64,000 nt of DNA from Larsenimonas rhizosphaerae (GTDB lineage: Bacteria > Pseudomonadota > Gammaproteobacteria > Pseudomonadales > Halomonadaceae), in NCBI RefSeq assembly GCF_023700005.1, contig NZ_JAMLJK010000001.1, positions 1,781,096 to 1,845,095 on the forward strand. The letters are read 5' to 3'. Position numbers and translations under genes: made by a program. A model generated the notes under the pieces. It did not search any database. It was not told the origin of the DNA and saw only the letters and a list, made by a program, of their open reading frames with translations. This document shows, one piece after another, positions 1 to 8,967 of this stretch (the first letter of the stretch is position 1; the number at the start of each line of letters is the position of its first letter).

Positions 1-312
1 TACCAGAAGGAAGGACTGAAATATATTCGCGATATCCTTGCTACCTCGGCGCTTATGCCGACAGACAAGGGGCGACTGCGCGCGCTGCAGGATGTGCTGG
101 AACTGAATCTGAATGCCGGCTCTCTGGAGGCTTACCGCGCGGCACTGAACAGCTATCACGGCGAAGCGCTGGTGGAAGAGGCTGAAGAACTTCTTGATGG
201 CGTCACTGTATTTCCTGACCTTGACGTCATGGATCCCTGCCGACCTACCGAGGCCCATGGTCGCTTCCTGGACGCCTACGCAAGGGTACTGCTGAGCCAG
301 GCCGTCAAATAG
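1..312 (+). CDS. C-terminal end of an unrecognised protein
   Basis: An open frame enters from the left edge and ends at TAG 310-312, giving 103 residues of a protein whose start lies outside the window. An internal ATG at 55 is present, but the frame is open from base 1, so it is probably not the start. The visible part is soluble and acidic, probably mostly helical, with an EEAEELL stretch and no membrane segment or motif I can name. It converges on yafV, with a bidirectional hairpin between them. I do not recognise the family and assign no function. Confidence 0.7.
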   Translation, partial: YQKEGLKYIRDILATSALMPTDKGRLRALQDVLELNLNAGSLEAYRAALNSYHGEALVEEAEELLDGVTVFPDLDVMDPCRPTEAHGRFLDAYARVLLSQAVK

Positions 313-325
313 CGACCATCCCATT

Positions 326-352
326 AAAAAAAGCGATGCACGCACCGCTTTT
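326..352 (-). terminator. Intrinsic terminator of yafV, probably bidirectional
   Basis: An AAGCG/CGCTT-based hairpin is followed on the minus strand by a run of Ts (A-run 326-332 on the plus strand) just past the yafV stop. On the plus strand it ends in TTTT, so it could also serve the partial gene. Confidence 0.6.
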
Positions 353-378
353 CCGCACAAGGCCAACTGCACTATATC

Positions 379-1155
379 TTACATCGAGAAGGTATCCGCG
401 TCCTGCCAGGCAGGAAAGCCTGCACGAAAGGCTTCAAGCTCATCACGCCTGAACGTGATCGATTCGACAAAGGCCTGATGCTGAGGCGGGTCCAGCAGCA
501 ACTCGCCCTTGAAGTCAATGGCCAGCGAATCCCCACTGTATGCCTGCCCCTTTGCATCATCACCCACGCGGTTCACGCCCACCACATAGCTCAGGTTTTC
601 AATGGCACGGGCCTGCAACAATGTGCGCCAGGCATGACGGCGAACGGCCGGCCAGTTGGCCACACACAGCAGCAGGTCATAATGCACCGGATTATTACGA
701 AGCCAGACAGGAAAGCGCAGGTCATAACACACGCTCAGCATGATTCGAAAACCATTACGCTCAACAATGACAGGCGCCCTGCCCATGCCATAACGCTCGT
801 GTTCACCAGCCATACGGAATAAATGACGCTTGTCATACCAGACAAGCTCACCCTCGGGCGTGGCCCATATCATGCGATTAAAGCATTCACCATCATCCTC
901 GATAGCCACGCTCCCTGTAATGACAGCCCCCAGTCGACGGGCCTGGTCCTGCATCCAGGATACCGTAGTGCTCTCGGCCATGGGCTCGGCCATTTCCCTT
1001 GAATTCATGGTGAACCCGGTGGCAAACATCTCCGGCAGTACAACGATGTCGGTAGTTTCCACGCTGGAAAGAAGTTTCCCCAGACTCGCTCGATTGGCCG
1101 CCGGATCTTCCCAGTGCAAATCAGGCTGCACCAGCGTCACATTCAATTGGCTCAC
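379..1155 (-). CDS. yafV: Omega-amidase YafV, nitrilase superfamily
   Basis: A carbon-nitrogen hydrolase of 258 residues. Family knowledge: YafV hydrolyses alpha-ketoglutaramate and 2-oxosuccinamate, the deaminated keto acids of glutamine and asparagine. The nitrilase catalytic triad is visible: Glu42 in LPEMFATGF, Lys109 in YDKRHLF and Cys143 in SVCYDLRFP. I chose GTG at 1155 because TGGAG lies 6 bases upstream and the length matches E. coli YafV (256 aa). The frame stays open to a TTG at 1206, but that extension has no homology-like content and approaches lrgB. lrgB ends at 1178, 22 bases upstream, so the gene may be cotranscribed with lrgAB. Confidence 0.88.
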   Translation of the reverse strand: MSQLNVTLVQPDLHWEDPAANRASLGKLLSSVETTDIVVLPEMFATGFTMNSREMAEPMAESTTVSWMQDQARRLGAVITGSVAIEDDGECFNRMIWATPEGELVWYDKRHLFRMAGEHERYGMGRAPVIVERNGFRIMLSVCYDLRFPVWLRNNPVHYDLLLCVANWPAVRRHAWRTLLQARAIENLSYVVGVNRVGDDAKGQAYSGDSLAIDFKGELLLDPPQHQAFVESITFRRDELEAFRAGFPAWQDADTFSM

Positions 1156-1177
1156 ATCACACTCCAGAAAAGACAGA

Positions 1178-1909
1178 TCAGGAAAGCCCTGACAGATGAA
1201 GAACAAAGGGCAGCACGAAAGCAGTCATCAGGCCGGTAAGCCCCATGGCCAGACCAGCAAAGGCCCCTGCCAATGGTCCGAGTGTAGCAAAGCTGTGGGC
1301 AGTGCCGAAGCCATGCGCCGACAGTCCCATGGTAAACCCCTGCACCGTAGGGTCCTTCATGCCGGCCAGCCTGAACAGCAGTGGACCTGTCGCCGACCCG
1401 ATGGCGCCGGTGATAAGTACCAGCCCTGCCGCCAGAGAAGGTATCCCCCCCAGTTCATTGGCAATGCCCATTGCAATGGGGGTAGTCACGGAGCGCGGCG
1501 CCAGCGTCATCAGTATTTCGTGCGGCGCCCCCATCAAAAAGGCGATACCGAGGGTCGTCATGGCAGATACCAGAATCCCCACCAGACAGGCTCCAAGAAT
1601 GGGCAACAACATGGCACGCACCTTGGCCAGGTGATCATAAAGCGGGATCGCCAGTGCCACCGTAGCAGGCCCCAGAAGAAAATGAATGAACTGGGCACCT
1701 TCAAAATAACGCGCGTAGGAAGTTTGCGTATAAAGCAGCACACTGACAATCAGGGTTGTCGCCACAATCACGGGGTGAAAAAGAACAAACCCCTTTGACC
1801 AGCGATTGGCATACACCCCCACCATATAGGCCAGTAGCGTCAGTAACAGGTTCAACAAGGGTTCGGAGGTAAGATATACCCATAGCTGGTCAAGTGCGCC
1901 GAGGGTCAT
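1178..1909 (-). CDS. lrgB: LrgB/CidB-family membrane protein
   Basis: A 243-residue polytopic membrane protein of the LrgB/YohK family. Motifs typical of the family are visible: RSVTTPIAM near the middle and HGFGTAHSF near the C-terminus. The family was first called antiholin-like; later work links LrgAB/CidAB proteins to pyruvate or short organic acid transport. The start ATG (1909) overlaps the lrgA stop as ATGA, indicating translational coupling. The same frame is open further upstream to 2305, but that part lies over lrgA in another frame and is not membrane-like, so it is a shadow. Confidence 0.88.
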   Translation of the reverse strand: MTLGALDQLWVYLTSEPLLNLLLTLLAYMVGVYANRWSKGFVLFHPVIVATTLIVSVLLYTQTSYARYFEGAQFIHFLLGPATVALAIPLYDHLAKVRAMLLPILGACLVGILVSAMTTLGIAFLMGAPHEILMTLAPRSVTTPIAMGIANELGGIPSLAAGLVLITGAIGSATGPLLFRLAGMKDPTVQGFTMGLSAHGFGTAHSFATLGPLAGAFAGLAMGLTGLMTAFVLPFVLHLSGLS

Positions 1910-2280
1910 GCCTCTTCCTCCTGCTGAAACTGCTGCCCGTTGCGACGTTTCATCCAGGCCAGGCAATAAAGCGTGGCCAGCTGGGTCACAATGGTCGAAA
2001 CAACCAGCGTTGCAGCGATGGCCGCGAAGTTGTTGCCAATCAGGCCAAAGTGCACCATCACTCCTACCCCGGCCGGCACATACAATAATGTCAGATACTT
2101 CAACAGCCCTTCCGACGCCAGTCTGACGCTGTCCGGCACGCGTCCGATGATCATCAGCGCCACCAGCATGATCACCATGCCGGCGACGGGCCCAGGCACC
2201 GGAAGATGTGTAGTCTTGACAAGCAGCTCTCCCAGGAACTGACATACAAGCAGTCCGGAAAAGCCAAACAATAGCGGCAT
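1906..2280 (-). CDS. lrgA: CidA/LrgA-family membrane protein
   Basis: A 124-residue protein with four hydrophobic segments and the LrgA signature LPVPGPVAGM. It is the partner of the LrgB protein encoded 3' of it with a 4-base overlap. I chose ATG 2280 because AGGAGAGG lies 6 bases upstream; a GTG at 2286 would sit too close to that site. The highly charged C-terminal tail (KRRNGQQFQQEEEA) is probably cytoplasmic. The pair was named for a holin/antiholin role and is now more often treated as a metabolite transporter; the sequence does not decide. Confidence 0.87.
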   Translation of the reverse strand: MPLLFGFSGLLVCQFLGELLVKTTHLPVPGPVAGMVIMLVALMIIGRVPDSVRLASEGLLKYLTLLYVPAGVGVMVHFGLIGNNFAAIAATLVVSTIVTQLATLYCLAWMKRRNGQQFQQEEEA

Positions 2281-2435
2281 ATCCACCCTCTCCTGTTTCT
2301 GTCATGACGTTGTTGTTATTTTCCTACGTCATTGATTATGGGACAAGCTGCAAAAGGACAACGACACCTCTTTTCTTTTTTTAAACAGTGGTGTAGGATA
2401 CGCTCCGTTCTCAAGGCATTACGCCTGACAACATT

Positions 2436-2512
2436 CGGAGCGTGGCGCAGCTTGGTAGCGCGCTGCAATGGGGTTGCAGAGGTCGCAGGTTCGAATCCTG
2501 TCGCTCCGACCA
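2436..2512 (+). tRNA. tRNA-Pro(GGG)
   Basis: A 77-base cloverleaf with encoded CCA at 2510-2512. The acceptor stem CGGAGCG pairs with CGCTCCG. The anticodon stem CTGCA/TGCAG encloses the loop ATGGGGT, which reads anticodon GGG (codons CCC/CCU). The T-arm contains GGTTCGAATCC. The first base C is typical of bacterial tRNA-Pro. A strong terminator follows 10 bases downstream, so it is a single-tRNA transcript. Confidence 0.97.
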
Positions 2513-2522
2513 TGAATATCAA

Positions 2523-2555
2523 AACGCCTCAAGGCTCGCCTTGAGGCGTTTTTTT
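2523..2555 (+). terminator. Intrinsic terminator of tRNA-Pro
   Basis: A perfect 12-bp stem (AACGCCTCAAGG with its complement, loop CTCG) is followed by TTTTTTT. Confidence 0.93.
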
Positions 2556-2592
2556 ATGCCTCCACCAGGCACCAAAGATATTCCGATCGCGT

Positions 2593-2620
2593 AAAAAAAG
2601 CCCGCCTTGTGGCGGGCTTT
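2593..2620 (-). terminator. Intrinsic terminator of the lipB-lipA transcript
   Basis: A 10-bp stem AAAGCCCGCC/GGCGGGCTTT lies 20 bases past the lipA stop, with a run of Ts on the minus strand. Confidence 0.9.
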
Positions 2621-2640
2621 TGAACATGAAGTCGGCGAGC

Positions 2641-3615
2641 TTACTTCACCTTTTCCCCATGTGCCTGCTTGTCGGCATGGTAGCTTGAGCGAACCAGCGG
2701 ACCGGAAGCCACATGCACAAATCCCATTTCATGGCCCTTTTCGGCGAACCAGTCAAAGGTATCCGGGTGAACCCAGCGATCCACCGGCAAATGGTTACGC
2801 GATGGCTGCATATACTGACCCAGCGTGAGCATATCAACATTATGGGCGCGAAGGTCCTTCATGACCTCGATAACCTGCTCATCGGTTTCACCGACACCCA
2901 GCATCAGGCCTGACTTGGTCATCACTTCCGGGCGAGCTTCCTTGTAACGCTTCAGCAGATCCAGTGACCACTGATAATCTGCCCCCGGACGCACTTTCCG
3001 ATAGAGTGTCGGGACAGTTTCCAGATTGTGGTTAAACACATCCGGTGGCTCCTGGCGCATGATATCAATGGCGACATCCATCCGACCGCGGAAATCAGGA
3101 ACCAGCACCTCGATTTCAATGGATGGGCTGGAAGCCCGAATCTCGCGGATGCAGTTATTGAAGTGCATGGCCCCTCCATCACGCAGGTCATCACGATCCA
3201 CGGATGTAATGACCACGTACTTGAGACGCATTTCAGCGATGGCATCGGCAAGTTCACGTGGCTCGTCTTCATTCAATGCGTTGGGACGGCCATGAGCCAC
3301 GTCGCAGAAGGGGCAACGACGAGTGCAAATGTCACCCATGATCATGAAGGTAGCCGTACCCCCATTGAAGCACTCACCAAGGTTGGGGCATGATGCCTCC
3401 TCGCACACGGTATGCAGCTTGTGGCGACGCAGGGTTTCCTTGATACGGGTAACTTCTTGGGATACCGGCATGCGAACCCGCAGCCAGTCCGGCTTTTTAG
3501 GCAGGGTTTCTGTCGGGATAACCTTGACCGGGATGCGCGCGACCTTTTCAGCGCCACGCAGTTTTACACCGCGTTCTGCGCGTTGTTTTTTCGGAGTTGC
3601 ATGAGTTTCGGTCAT
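2641..3615 (-). CDS. lipA: Lipoyl synthase LipA
   Basis: A radical SAM enzyme of 324 residues (E. coli LipA is 321) that inserts two sulfurs into octanoyl groups on lipoyl domains. Both iron-sulfur cluster motifs are present: the auxiliary cluster cysteines in [12 protein letters not shown] and the radical SAM CX3CX2C in CTRRCPFC. The C-terminal RSSY, whose serine ligates the auxiliary cluster in the family, is visible in LVRSSYHAD. The start ATG shares one base with the lipB stop (TAATG), so LipB and LipA, consecutive steps of lipoate synthesis, are translationally coupled. Confidence 0.98.
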   Translation of the reverse strand: MTETHATPKKQRAERGVKLRGAEKVARIPVKVIPTETLPKKPDWLRVRMPVSQEVTRIKETLRRHKLHTVCEEASCPNLGECFNGGTATFMIMGDICTRRCPFCDVAHGRPNALNEDEPRELADAIAEMRLKYVVITSVDRDDLRDGGAMHFNNCIREIRASSPSIEIEVLVPDFRGRMDVAIDIMRQEPPDVFNHNLETVPTLYRKVRPGADYQWSLDLLKRYKEARPEVMTKSGLMLGVGETDEQVIEVMKDLRAHNVDMLTLGQYMQPSRNHLPVDRWVHPDTFDWFAEKGHEMGFVHVASGPLVRSSYHADKQAHGEKVK

Positions 3616-4307
3616 TAACGCTGTCCTGTGTCGAAAAAAGTGTCGGCCAGAGCGGCAGGTAAATCAGGCCGCATGACCCATGAAGCGTCGTTGAGATGAT
3701 GTGCCAGATGCCCCAGCACACGGTGCATTTCGGCAGACTGATCAACGGCTTTCGTAATCAGATCAGCCAGCTGAGTCATTTGCAGACCGGCATAACCGCA
3801 AGGATTGATAGCGGAAAACGGTGTCAGATCCATATCCAGGTTATAGGCAACGCCATGATAGCTGGCTCCCTTGCGCACCCTCAAACCCAGAGAGGCAATC
3901 TTGCACTGGTTTACATAAACACCTGGTGCATCGGGTCGGGCTGCTGCAGAAATGCCATGATCGGCGAGACTCTCCACCACGCACTGCTCCAGCGCGCTCA
4001 CCATGTCACGTACCCCCACACCGCGACGCCGCAGATTGATCAGGGGATACATTACCAGCTGACCCGGCCCATGATAGGTGACCTGGCCACCACGGTCTGT
4101 CTGAACCAGAGGGATGCCCGTAGACGCCAGGATATGCTCGGCCTTGCCGGACTGCCCCTGAGTAAAGACCGGGTCATGTTCGACAACCCATATCTGATCC
4201 GGGTCATCGTCTCCCCGGGTATCAGTGTAGGCCTTCATCGCCGCCCAGACAGGCTCATAGGATCGGCGACCCAGACAGAATACCTCAATGGCGTCCAGGG
4301 CGCTCAA
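3615..4307 (-). CDS. lipB: Octanoyltransferase LipB
   Basis: A 230-residue enzyme that moves octanoyl from acyl carrier protein to lipoyl domains, the first step of de novo lipoate synthesis. Family landmarks visible are the [14 protein letters not shown] block, the conserved [10 protein letters not shown] with its catalytic lysine region, and the [14 protein letters not shown] block carrying the acyl-accepting Cys. It overlaps ybeD by 4 bases and lipA by 1, forming the ybeD-lipB-lipA unit common in gammaproteobacteria. Confidence 0.97.
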   Translation of the reverse strand: MSALDAIEVFCLGRRSYEPVWAAMKAYTDTRGDDDPDQIWVVEHDPVFTQGQSGKAEHILASTGIPLVQTDRGGQVTYHGPGQLVMYPLINLRRRGVGVRDMVSALEQCVVESLADHGISAAARPDAPGVYVNQCKIASLGLRVRKGASYHGVAYNLDMDLTPFSAINPCGYAGLQMTQLADLITKAVDQSAEMHRVLGHLAHHLNDASWVMRPDLPAALADTFFDTGQR

Positions 4308-4573
4308 AGCACCATCCGCACGCGCTTGTTGGCCTGAAGCGCTCTGAACAGCAGTGACAGATGCTGCGGGCTTTCAGCGCGAAACGACACACGTACCGAC
4401 ATGTAAGTGCCATTACTGCTGGGCTGTGTGGTCACCTTGTCAGGATCAAAGCTGTCACCACAGTGTTCTTCCATAAGAGCGATAACGTCCAGCTCGAGCT
4501 GGTCAACGTTGTCACCCACTACGCGCAGACCATAGTCGCGCGGATAATCAACAAGCTCATCAGATGCAGACAT
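4304..4573 (-). CDS. ybeD: DUF493 protein YbeD
   Basis: An 89-residue protein of the DUF493/YbeD family (87 residues in E. coli), an ACT-like small fold with no settled biochemical role. Its place directly before lipB, with a 4-base overlap, is conserved in many gammaproteobacteria and hints at a link to lipoylation. I chose ATG 4573, which gives the family length with GGAGCG upstream. The longer open frame to 4651 would read through the dacA terminator hairpin and is unlikely. Confidence 0.9.
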   Translation of the reverse strand: MSASDELVDYPRDYGLRVVGDNVDQLELDVIALMEEHCGDSFDPDKVTTQPSSNGTYMSVRVSFRAESPQHLSLLFRALQANKRVRMVL

Positions 4574-4616
4574 GATATGTCGCTCCACGTCCAGGGGAAT
4601 GCCGGGTATTTTACGC

Positions 4617-4648
4617 AAAAAAAGGCGGCCCGTCAGCCGGGCCGCCTT
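4617..4648 (-). terminator. Intrinsic terminator of dacA
   Basis: An 11-bp GC-rich stem (AAGGCGGCCCG with its complement) ends in a T-run on the minus strand, between dacA and ybeD. It splits the long minus-strand cluster into an upstream elongasome part and a downstream ybeD-lipB-lipA part. Confidence 0.9.
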
Positions 4649-4683
4649 CATTGCATCACTTCATCGCTGAATCAGCATGCCTG

Positions 4684-5901
4684 TCAGAACAGGTTCATGA
4701 CAAACTGAACAACCTTGTCCCAGATGCGCTTGAAGAAGCTGCCTTCATCAATGTCGTTCAGGGCCACCAGCGGTTCCTGATGGATAACGCTACCGTTCTG
4801 GACAATATCGATCGTACCAACCTGCTGCCCTTTCGTGATGGGCGCATCGATATCCTTGTTGATATTGATTCGGGCGTTAAGCGCCGTATTGCCCTGACTG
4901 CTCAGCGTCAGGAAAACATCATGATCCACGCCGGCAGACAGCTCATTGCTGGCCCCGCCCCAGACGCGAACCTTTTTCAGCACCGCCCCCTGATCGTAAA
5001 CCTTCTGGGTCTTGAAATAGCGGAACCCGTAGCTCAACAGCTTCTCTGATTCCTGAGCACGCGCATTTTCCGACCCCGTGCCCATGACAACGGAAATCAG
5101 TCGGGTACCGTTTTCCTTGCCCGAAGCCACCAGGCAAAAGCCCGCAGCATCGGTATGGCCGGTCTTCAGCCCATCAACCCGGGCATCACGCCACAACAGC
5201 AGGTTGCGGTTCGGCTGGCGAATACCATTCCAGGTGAAATACTTCTCGGAATACAGCTTATAGTGATCAGGAAAGTCCTTGATGATGTGTTGAGCAATCG
5301 TGGCCAGATCAGCCGCGGTTGAATAGTGCTCATCATCCGGCAGACCGGTAGGGTTCTTGAAATGCGTATTCTGAAGCCCCATGCGCTGTGCATGCTGATT
5401 CATGAGATCAGCAAAGGAAGAAGTACTACCGGCGATATGCTCCGCCATGGCGACGGTCGCATCGTTGCCCGACTGCACCACGATCCCCTGCATCAGGTCC
5501 TTGACCGGCACCTGTGAGCCTACCTTGACAAACATCCGCGACCCGCCGGTCCGCCAGGCATTCTCACTGATACGTACGGTATCATTCGGCGACAGACGGC
5601 CGTGATCCATCTCGTATTCAGCAATATAGGCAGTCATCATCTTGGTAAGGCTGGCTGGCGGCAGCCGGGTTTCTGCATCGTGCTGCACCAGAATCTTGCC
5701 GTTACGTGCATCCATCAATACCCACGACTTGGCATTGAGCTCCGGGGGAGATGGCACGAAATTGGCTACATTGGGTCGCGGATCAGCGACCGGATCTTCA
5801 TCGGCGGCCAGCACCGGAGCCGCTGCCAGAAAGGCAGTACTTATCACTGCGGCCATGGAACAACGCCGCAAAAGGGTAAAGGATGCTGCTAAAAAAGTCA
5901 T
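4684..5901 (-). CDS. dacA: D-alanyl-D-alanine carboxypeptidase, PBP5/6 type
   Basis: A 405-residue periplasmic serine peptidase that removes the terminal D-Ala from peptidoglycan pentapeptides. A signal peptide ends near residue 33 (APVLAADED). The penicillin-binding motifs are SLTK with Ser84, SGN at 144-146 and KTG at 246-248. The beta-rich PBP5 C-terminal domain follows, and the last residues form an amphipathic helix (FFKRIWDKVVQFVMNLF) like the membrane anchor of E. coli PBP5. It sits in the conserved mrdA-rodA-mltB-rlpA-dacA order, 27 bases after rlpA. Confidence 0.97.
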   Translation of the reverse strand: MTFLAASFTLLRRCSMAAVISTAFLAAAPVLAADEDPVADPRPNVANFVPSPPELNAKSWVLMDARNGKILVQHDAETRLPPASLTKMMTAYIAEYEMDHGRLSPNDTVRISENAWRTGGSRMFVKVGSQVPVKDLMQGIVVQSGNDATVAMAEHIAGSTSSFADLMNQHAQRMGLQNTHFKNPTGLPDDEHYSTAADLATIAQHIIKDFPDHYKLYSEKYFTWNGIRQPNRNLLLWRDARVDGLKTGHTDAAGFCLVASGKENGTRLISVVMGTGSENARAQESEKLLSYGFRYFKTQKVYDQGAVLKKVRVWGGASNELSAGVDHDVFLTLSSQGNTALNARININKDIDAPITKGQQVGTIDIVQNGSVIHQEPLVALNDIDEGSFFKRIWDKVVQFVMNLF

Positions 5902-5928
5902 AGAGCTTGCTCTCGTTTAAACTGCTAT

Positions 5929-6789
5929 TCACTCCGAGGGAGAGACCGTAAACGCCTGAGGATAACCAGCACGCCCCAGGGCAGATTTTGTTGATTGTAC
6001 GACAATCCTGTCGGCCAGTGGTCCAACCTGCACCTTGTACACCCCCTGCTCATGAATCACACGGACAGGGTGCGCTACCCGTGCAGCAAGTTGTTGTCTC
6101 ATCTGCTCAGCCTGTGCAGCCTGCTTCAAGGCTGCCACCTGAACGAAATAATTGCCGGCCGCAGCGGCCTGACGGTTGTTCGATACCGCGGCAGGCACAG
6201 CACCTGCAGCCTGTTTGACTGGCGCTGCCTGTTTCCATGTATCGGGATCAATGGCATCCACCCGAACCCGCCCGGTGCCGTGGTGCAGAATATCCAGTCG
6301 ATAGGCAGCAGCGTAGGAAAGATCGATCAGACGGTCATCATGAAATGGACCACGGTCATTGACCTTCACGATCACGCTTTTGCCATTATCAAGGTTGGTG
6401 ACGCGCGCATAGGTAGGCAGTGGCAGGGTCTTGTGGGCTGCCGTCATCTGATACATGTCATAAAGCTCGCCACTGGCCGTGGCATACCCCTGAAACTTGG
6501 TACCATAAAATGAAGCCAGCCCGGTGGCACTGTACCCGTTACTGTTGGGCAGAACATGGTAGGTCTTGCCCCATACGGAATAGGTCGGTCGGTTGCCGCT
6601 GGCGGACCGCGGCTCCTTGCGAGGTACCGCGTCCTTGACATGGGACATGTCCAGCATGTCCTCGGGATACCCATCCTTGTCCAGGTGATAGCGACCACCG
6701 GAAGAGGAACTACCGGCGCCTCCTCCACTGCTGGCGCAGCCCGTCAGGGCCAGCGCCAGTGCCAGAATGCAGCAAAACTGTCTCGACAC
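5929..6789 (-). CDS. rlpA: Septal ring lytic transglycosylase RlpA, lipoprotein
   Basis: A 286-residue outer-membrane lipoprotein. The signal peptide ends in the lipobox LALTGC. A double-psi beta-barrel follows, with the family blocks GLASFYGTKFQG, TAAHKTLPLPT and VKVNDRGPF containing the catalytic Asp region. The C-terminal SPOR domain (FVQVAALKQA to KVQVGPL) binds denuded septal glycan. I chose GTG 6789 because AGGAG lies 7 bases upstream and it places the lipobox correctly. The ORF extension to 6936 lies inside mltB. One base separates it from the mltB stop. Confidence 0.95.
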   Translation of the reverse strand: MSRQFCCILALALALTGCASSGGGAGSSSSGGRYHLDKDGYPEDMLDMSHVKDAVPRKEPRSASGNRPTYSVWGKTYHVLPNSNGYSATGLASFYGTKFQGYATASGELYDMYQMTAAHKTLPLPTYARVTNLDNGKSVIVKVNDRGPFHDDRLIDLSYAAAYRLDILHHGTGRVRVDAIDPDTWKQAAPVKQAAGAVPAAVSNNRQAAAAGNYFVQVAALKQAAQAEQMRQQLAARVAHPVRVIHEQGVYKVQVGPLADRIVVQSTKSALGRAGYPQAFTVSPSE

Positions 6790-6790
6790 C

Positions 6791-7819
6791 TTATTTCTCC
6801 TGTGCCATGACGTCCTTGATGTGCTCTGCCAGGGTCGTGACTGCCATGGCGTAAAGGTGGCTATGGTTGTAGCGCGTAATGACATAGAAGTTGGGCATTC
6901 CGAGAACATACCGGGTATGGCCATCTTCGAAATCAAGCGCTACCGGCAGCACCGAGGTATTACTCGGCAATGCGCCGTCAGCCTTGATACCAGCCTGTTC
7001 AAGCGCTGCGATGGTGGTCGAGGTTCCCTTGCTCACCTGGTTGAAGGCGATGGCACCGGGCGGTGTCATGGGACCGGTTGCATCAATGTAAATCGGTTCG
7101 CCGCTCTGCCAGTGATGACGTGAAAAATAGCTCGCGACACTGCCAATGGCATCTTCCGGCTCGTTCCACAGGTCCTTGATTCCGTCGCCATTGAAATCGA
7201 CAGCGTAGGCCTGATAACTGGTGGGCATGAACTGCGGATACCCCATGGCACCGGCATAGGACCCTTTCAGCGCCAGCGGATCAAGCCCCTGATTCAGGGT
7301 AATATCCAGGTAGGCTTCGAGTTCCTTGCGGAAGAAATCGGCACGACGCGGAAACTCGAAAGCCAGCGTCGACAGTGCATCAATGACGCGATAAGAGCCC
7401 TTGTTACCACCATAGGAGGTTTCGACCCCGATGATGGCCGCGATGATCTCGGGCGGTACGCCGTATTCCTGCTGGGCACGCATCATGGCATCGTGATATT
7501 TTTCGATAAAGGCCGCACCGGCCTGCGCACGCTTGGGCTGAATGAAGATATTACGGTATTCATCCCAGCGAAGGTGGCGCTCGGCAGGCCGTGTCATGGC
7601 CTTGATGATGCTCTGCTTGAGCTCGGCGTTCTGCATGACCTGGATCAACTTGCTGCGGTCCAGCCCCTTGGCATCAAGGCTGTCGATCATCGCCCTGACC
7701 TCGGGATGGTCGGCCGGGTCAAACTCCCCTGCTGCCATCGCTCCAGAAGAGAAGATGCCCAGCGATATTGCCAGACAGCCAGCAACCAGTCCCTTTCCTT
7801 TTACAGCATGTAGCGCCAT
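6791..7819 (-). CDS. mltB: Lytic murein transglycosylase B
   Basis: A 342-residue enzyme that cleaves glycan strands to 1,6-anhydro-muropeptides. The N-terminus is a signal peptide (hydrophobic stretch AGCLAISLGIFSSGAMA). The MltB catalytic Glu lies in IIGVETSYGGNKG, and the GSYAGAMGYPQFMPTSY block is diagnostic of the family. ATG 7819 has AAGGGAG 6 bases upstream; the alternative GTG 7837 does not. No lipobox cysteine is seen at the expected place, so it may be a soluble periplasmic form rather than a lipoprotein. Confidence 0.94.
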   Translation of the reverse strand: MALHAVKGKGLVAGCLAISLGIFSSGAMAAGEFDPADHPEVRAMIDSLDAKGLDRSKLIQVMQNAELKQSIIKAMTRPAERHLRWDEYRNIFIQPKRAQAGAAFIEKYHDAMMRAQQEYGVPPEIIAAIIGVETSYGGNKGSYRVIDALSTLAFEFPRRADFFRKELEAYLDITLNQGLDPLALKGSYAGAMGYPQFMPTSYQAYAVDFNGDGIKDLWNEPEDAIGSVASYFSRHHWQSGEPIYIDATGPMTPPGAIAFNQVSKGTSTTIAALEQAGIKADGALPSNTSVLPVALDFEDGHTRYVLGMPNFYVITRYNHSHLYAMAVTTLAEHIKDVMAQEK

Positions 7820-7833
7820 GCAGAACTCCCTTT

Positions 7834-8958
7834 TCACGACGATGACTTGCGATGGGTATAAACGCTCATCAGGATACCGAAGCCGGCCATCAAGGTCACG
7901 CTGGCCGTACCGCCGTAGCTGACAAGAGGCAGTGGCACACCGACGACCGGCAATAAACCACTGACCATACCGATGTTGACGAACACATACACGAAAAACG
8001 TCAGGATCAAACTGCCCGCCAGCAAGCGACCATAGGTATCACCAGCCCTGCTGGCCATGAACAGCCCCCGACAGATGATAAGCAGATAACACAGCAGCAG
8101 CAGCAGCATACCGATCAGCCCGAACTCCTCACCCAGAACCGCGACAATGAAATCGGTATGGCGCTCGGGCAGAAACTCGAGCTGGGACTGCGTTCCCTCC
8201 ATCCACCCCTTGCCGGATATCCCTCCGGAGCCGATCGCGGTCTTGGACTGAATGATGTTCCAGCCGGCGCCCAGCGGATCACTTTCAGGATTCAGAAAGG
8301 TCAGAACACGCTGCTTCTGATAGCCATGCATGTTAAGCCATAAAAGCGGCAGCGCCGCGAGTGCCAGCACGGCAAAAAAACCGACCAGTCGCCACGACAG
8401 ACCACCCAGCAGCACCACGAATACGGCCGAGGAAGCCACCAGCAGCGAGGTCCCCAGATCAGGCTGTTTGGCAATCAGGGCTACCGGCAATCCCATGATG
8501 AACAGGCAGATACCCAGATCGGTCCAGTTGGGAGGCAGGTCACGCTTGGAAAGATAGGCAGCAATCGTCATTGGCATCACGATCTTCATGAGCTCTGACG
8601 GCTGAAACCGTACAACGCCGGGTATCTCAAGCCACCGCGTCGCCCCCATGGCGTGAGAACCGATCACATCCACAGCAACCAGCATGGCTACAATCGACAG
8701 GTAAAACAGGGGGACCATTCGCATCAGCAAATGCGGCGGGATCTGAGCCACCACAGCCATGACCGCGAAGGCTGCGACAAACCGCATGGTTTGCGCTTCC
8801 ACCAGATAACGGGACTCGCCACTGGCACTATAAAGCACCACCAGCCCACTGCAGACCAGCACCAACAGCCCCAGCGTCAACCAGGGATCGATTCGCCAGC
8901 TGCGCCAATGAAATCTTTTTTTATGACGCCGGCGAGAACGTGATGCTACATGCTGCAT
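7834..8958 (-). CDS. rodA: Peptidoglycan glycosyltransferase RodA
   Basis: A 374-residue SEDS-family polymerase with about ten membrane segments, which builds glycan strands for cell elongation with PBP2. It carries the SEDS blocks GATRWLEIPGVVRFQPSE, KQPDLGTSL and PLPLVSYGG. A basic N-terminus (RSRRRHKKRFHWR) precedes the first membrane segment. It lies 9 bases after mrdA, its functional partner. Rod shape of the host is therefore likely. Confidence 0.97.
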   Translation of the reverse strand: MQHVASRSRRRHKKRFHWRSWRIDPWLTLGLLVLVCSGLVVLYSASGESRYLVEAQTMRFVAAFAVMAVVAQIPPHLLMRMVPLFYLSIVAMLVAVDVIGSHAMGATRWLEIPGVVRFQPSELMKIVMPMTIAAYLSKRDLPPNWTDLGICLFIMGLPVALIAKQPDLGTSLLVASSAVFVVLLGGLSWRLVGFFAVLALAALPLLWLNMHGYQKQRVLTFLNPESDPLGAGWNIIQSKTAIGSGGISGKGWMEGTQSQLEFLPERHTDFIVAVLGEEFGLIGMLLLLLCYLLIICRGLFMASRAGDTYGRLLAGSLILTFFVYVFVNIGMVSGLLPVVGVPLPLVSYGGTASVTLMAGFGILMSVYTHRKSSS

Positions 8959-8967
8959 AAGCCTTCC

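Noticed and set aside
1910-2305. A 132-codon N-terminal extension of lrgB over lrgA
   Set aside because: The extension lies over lrgA in another frame, is Arg/Gly/His-rich and not membrane-like. ATG 1909 with the ATGA overlap explains the gene.
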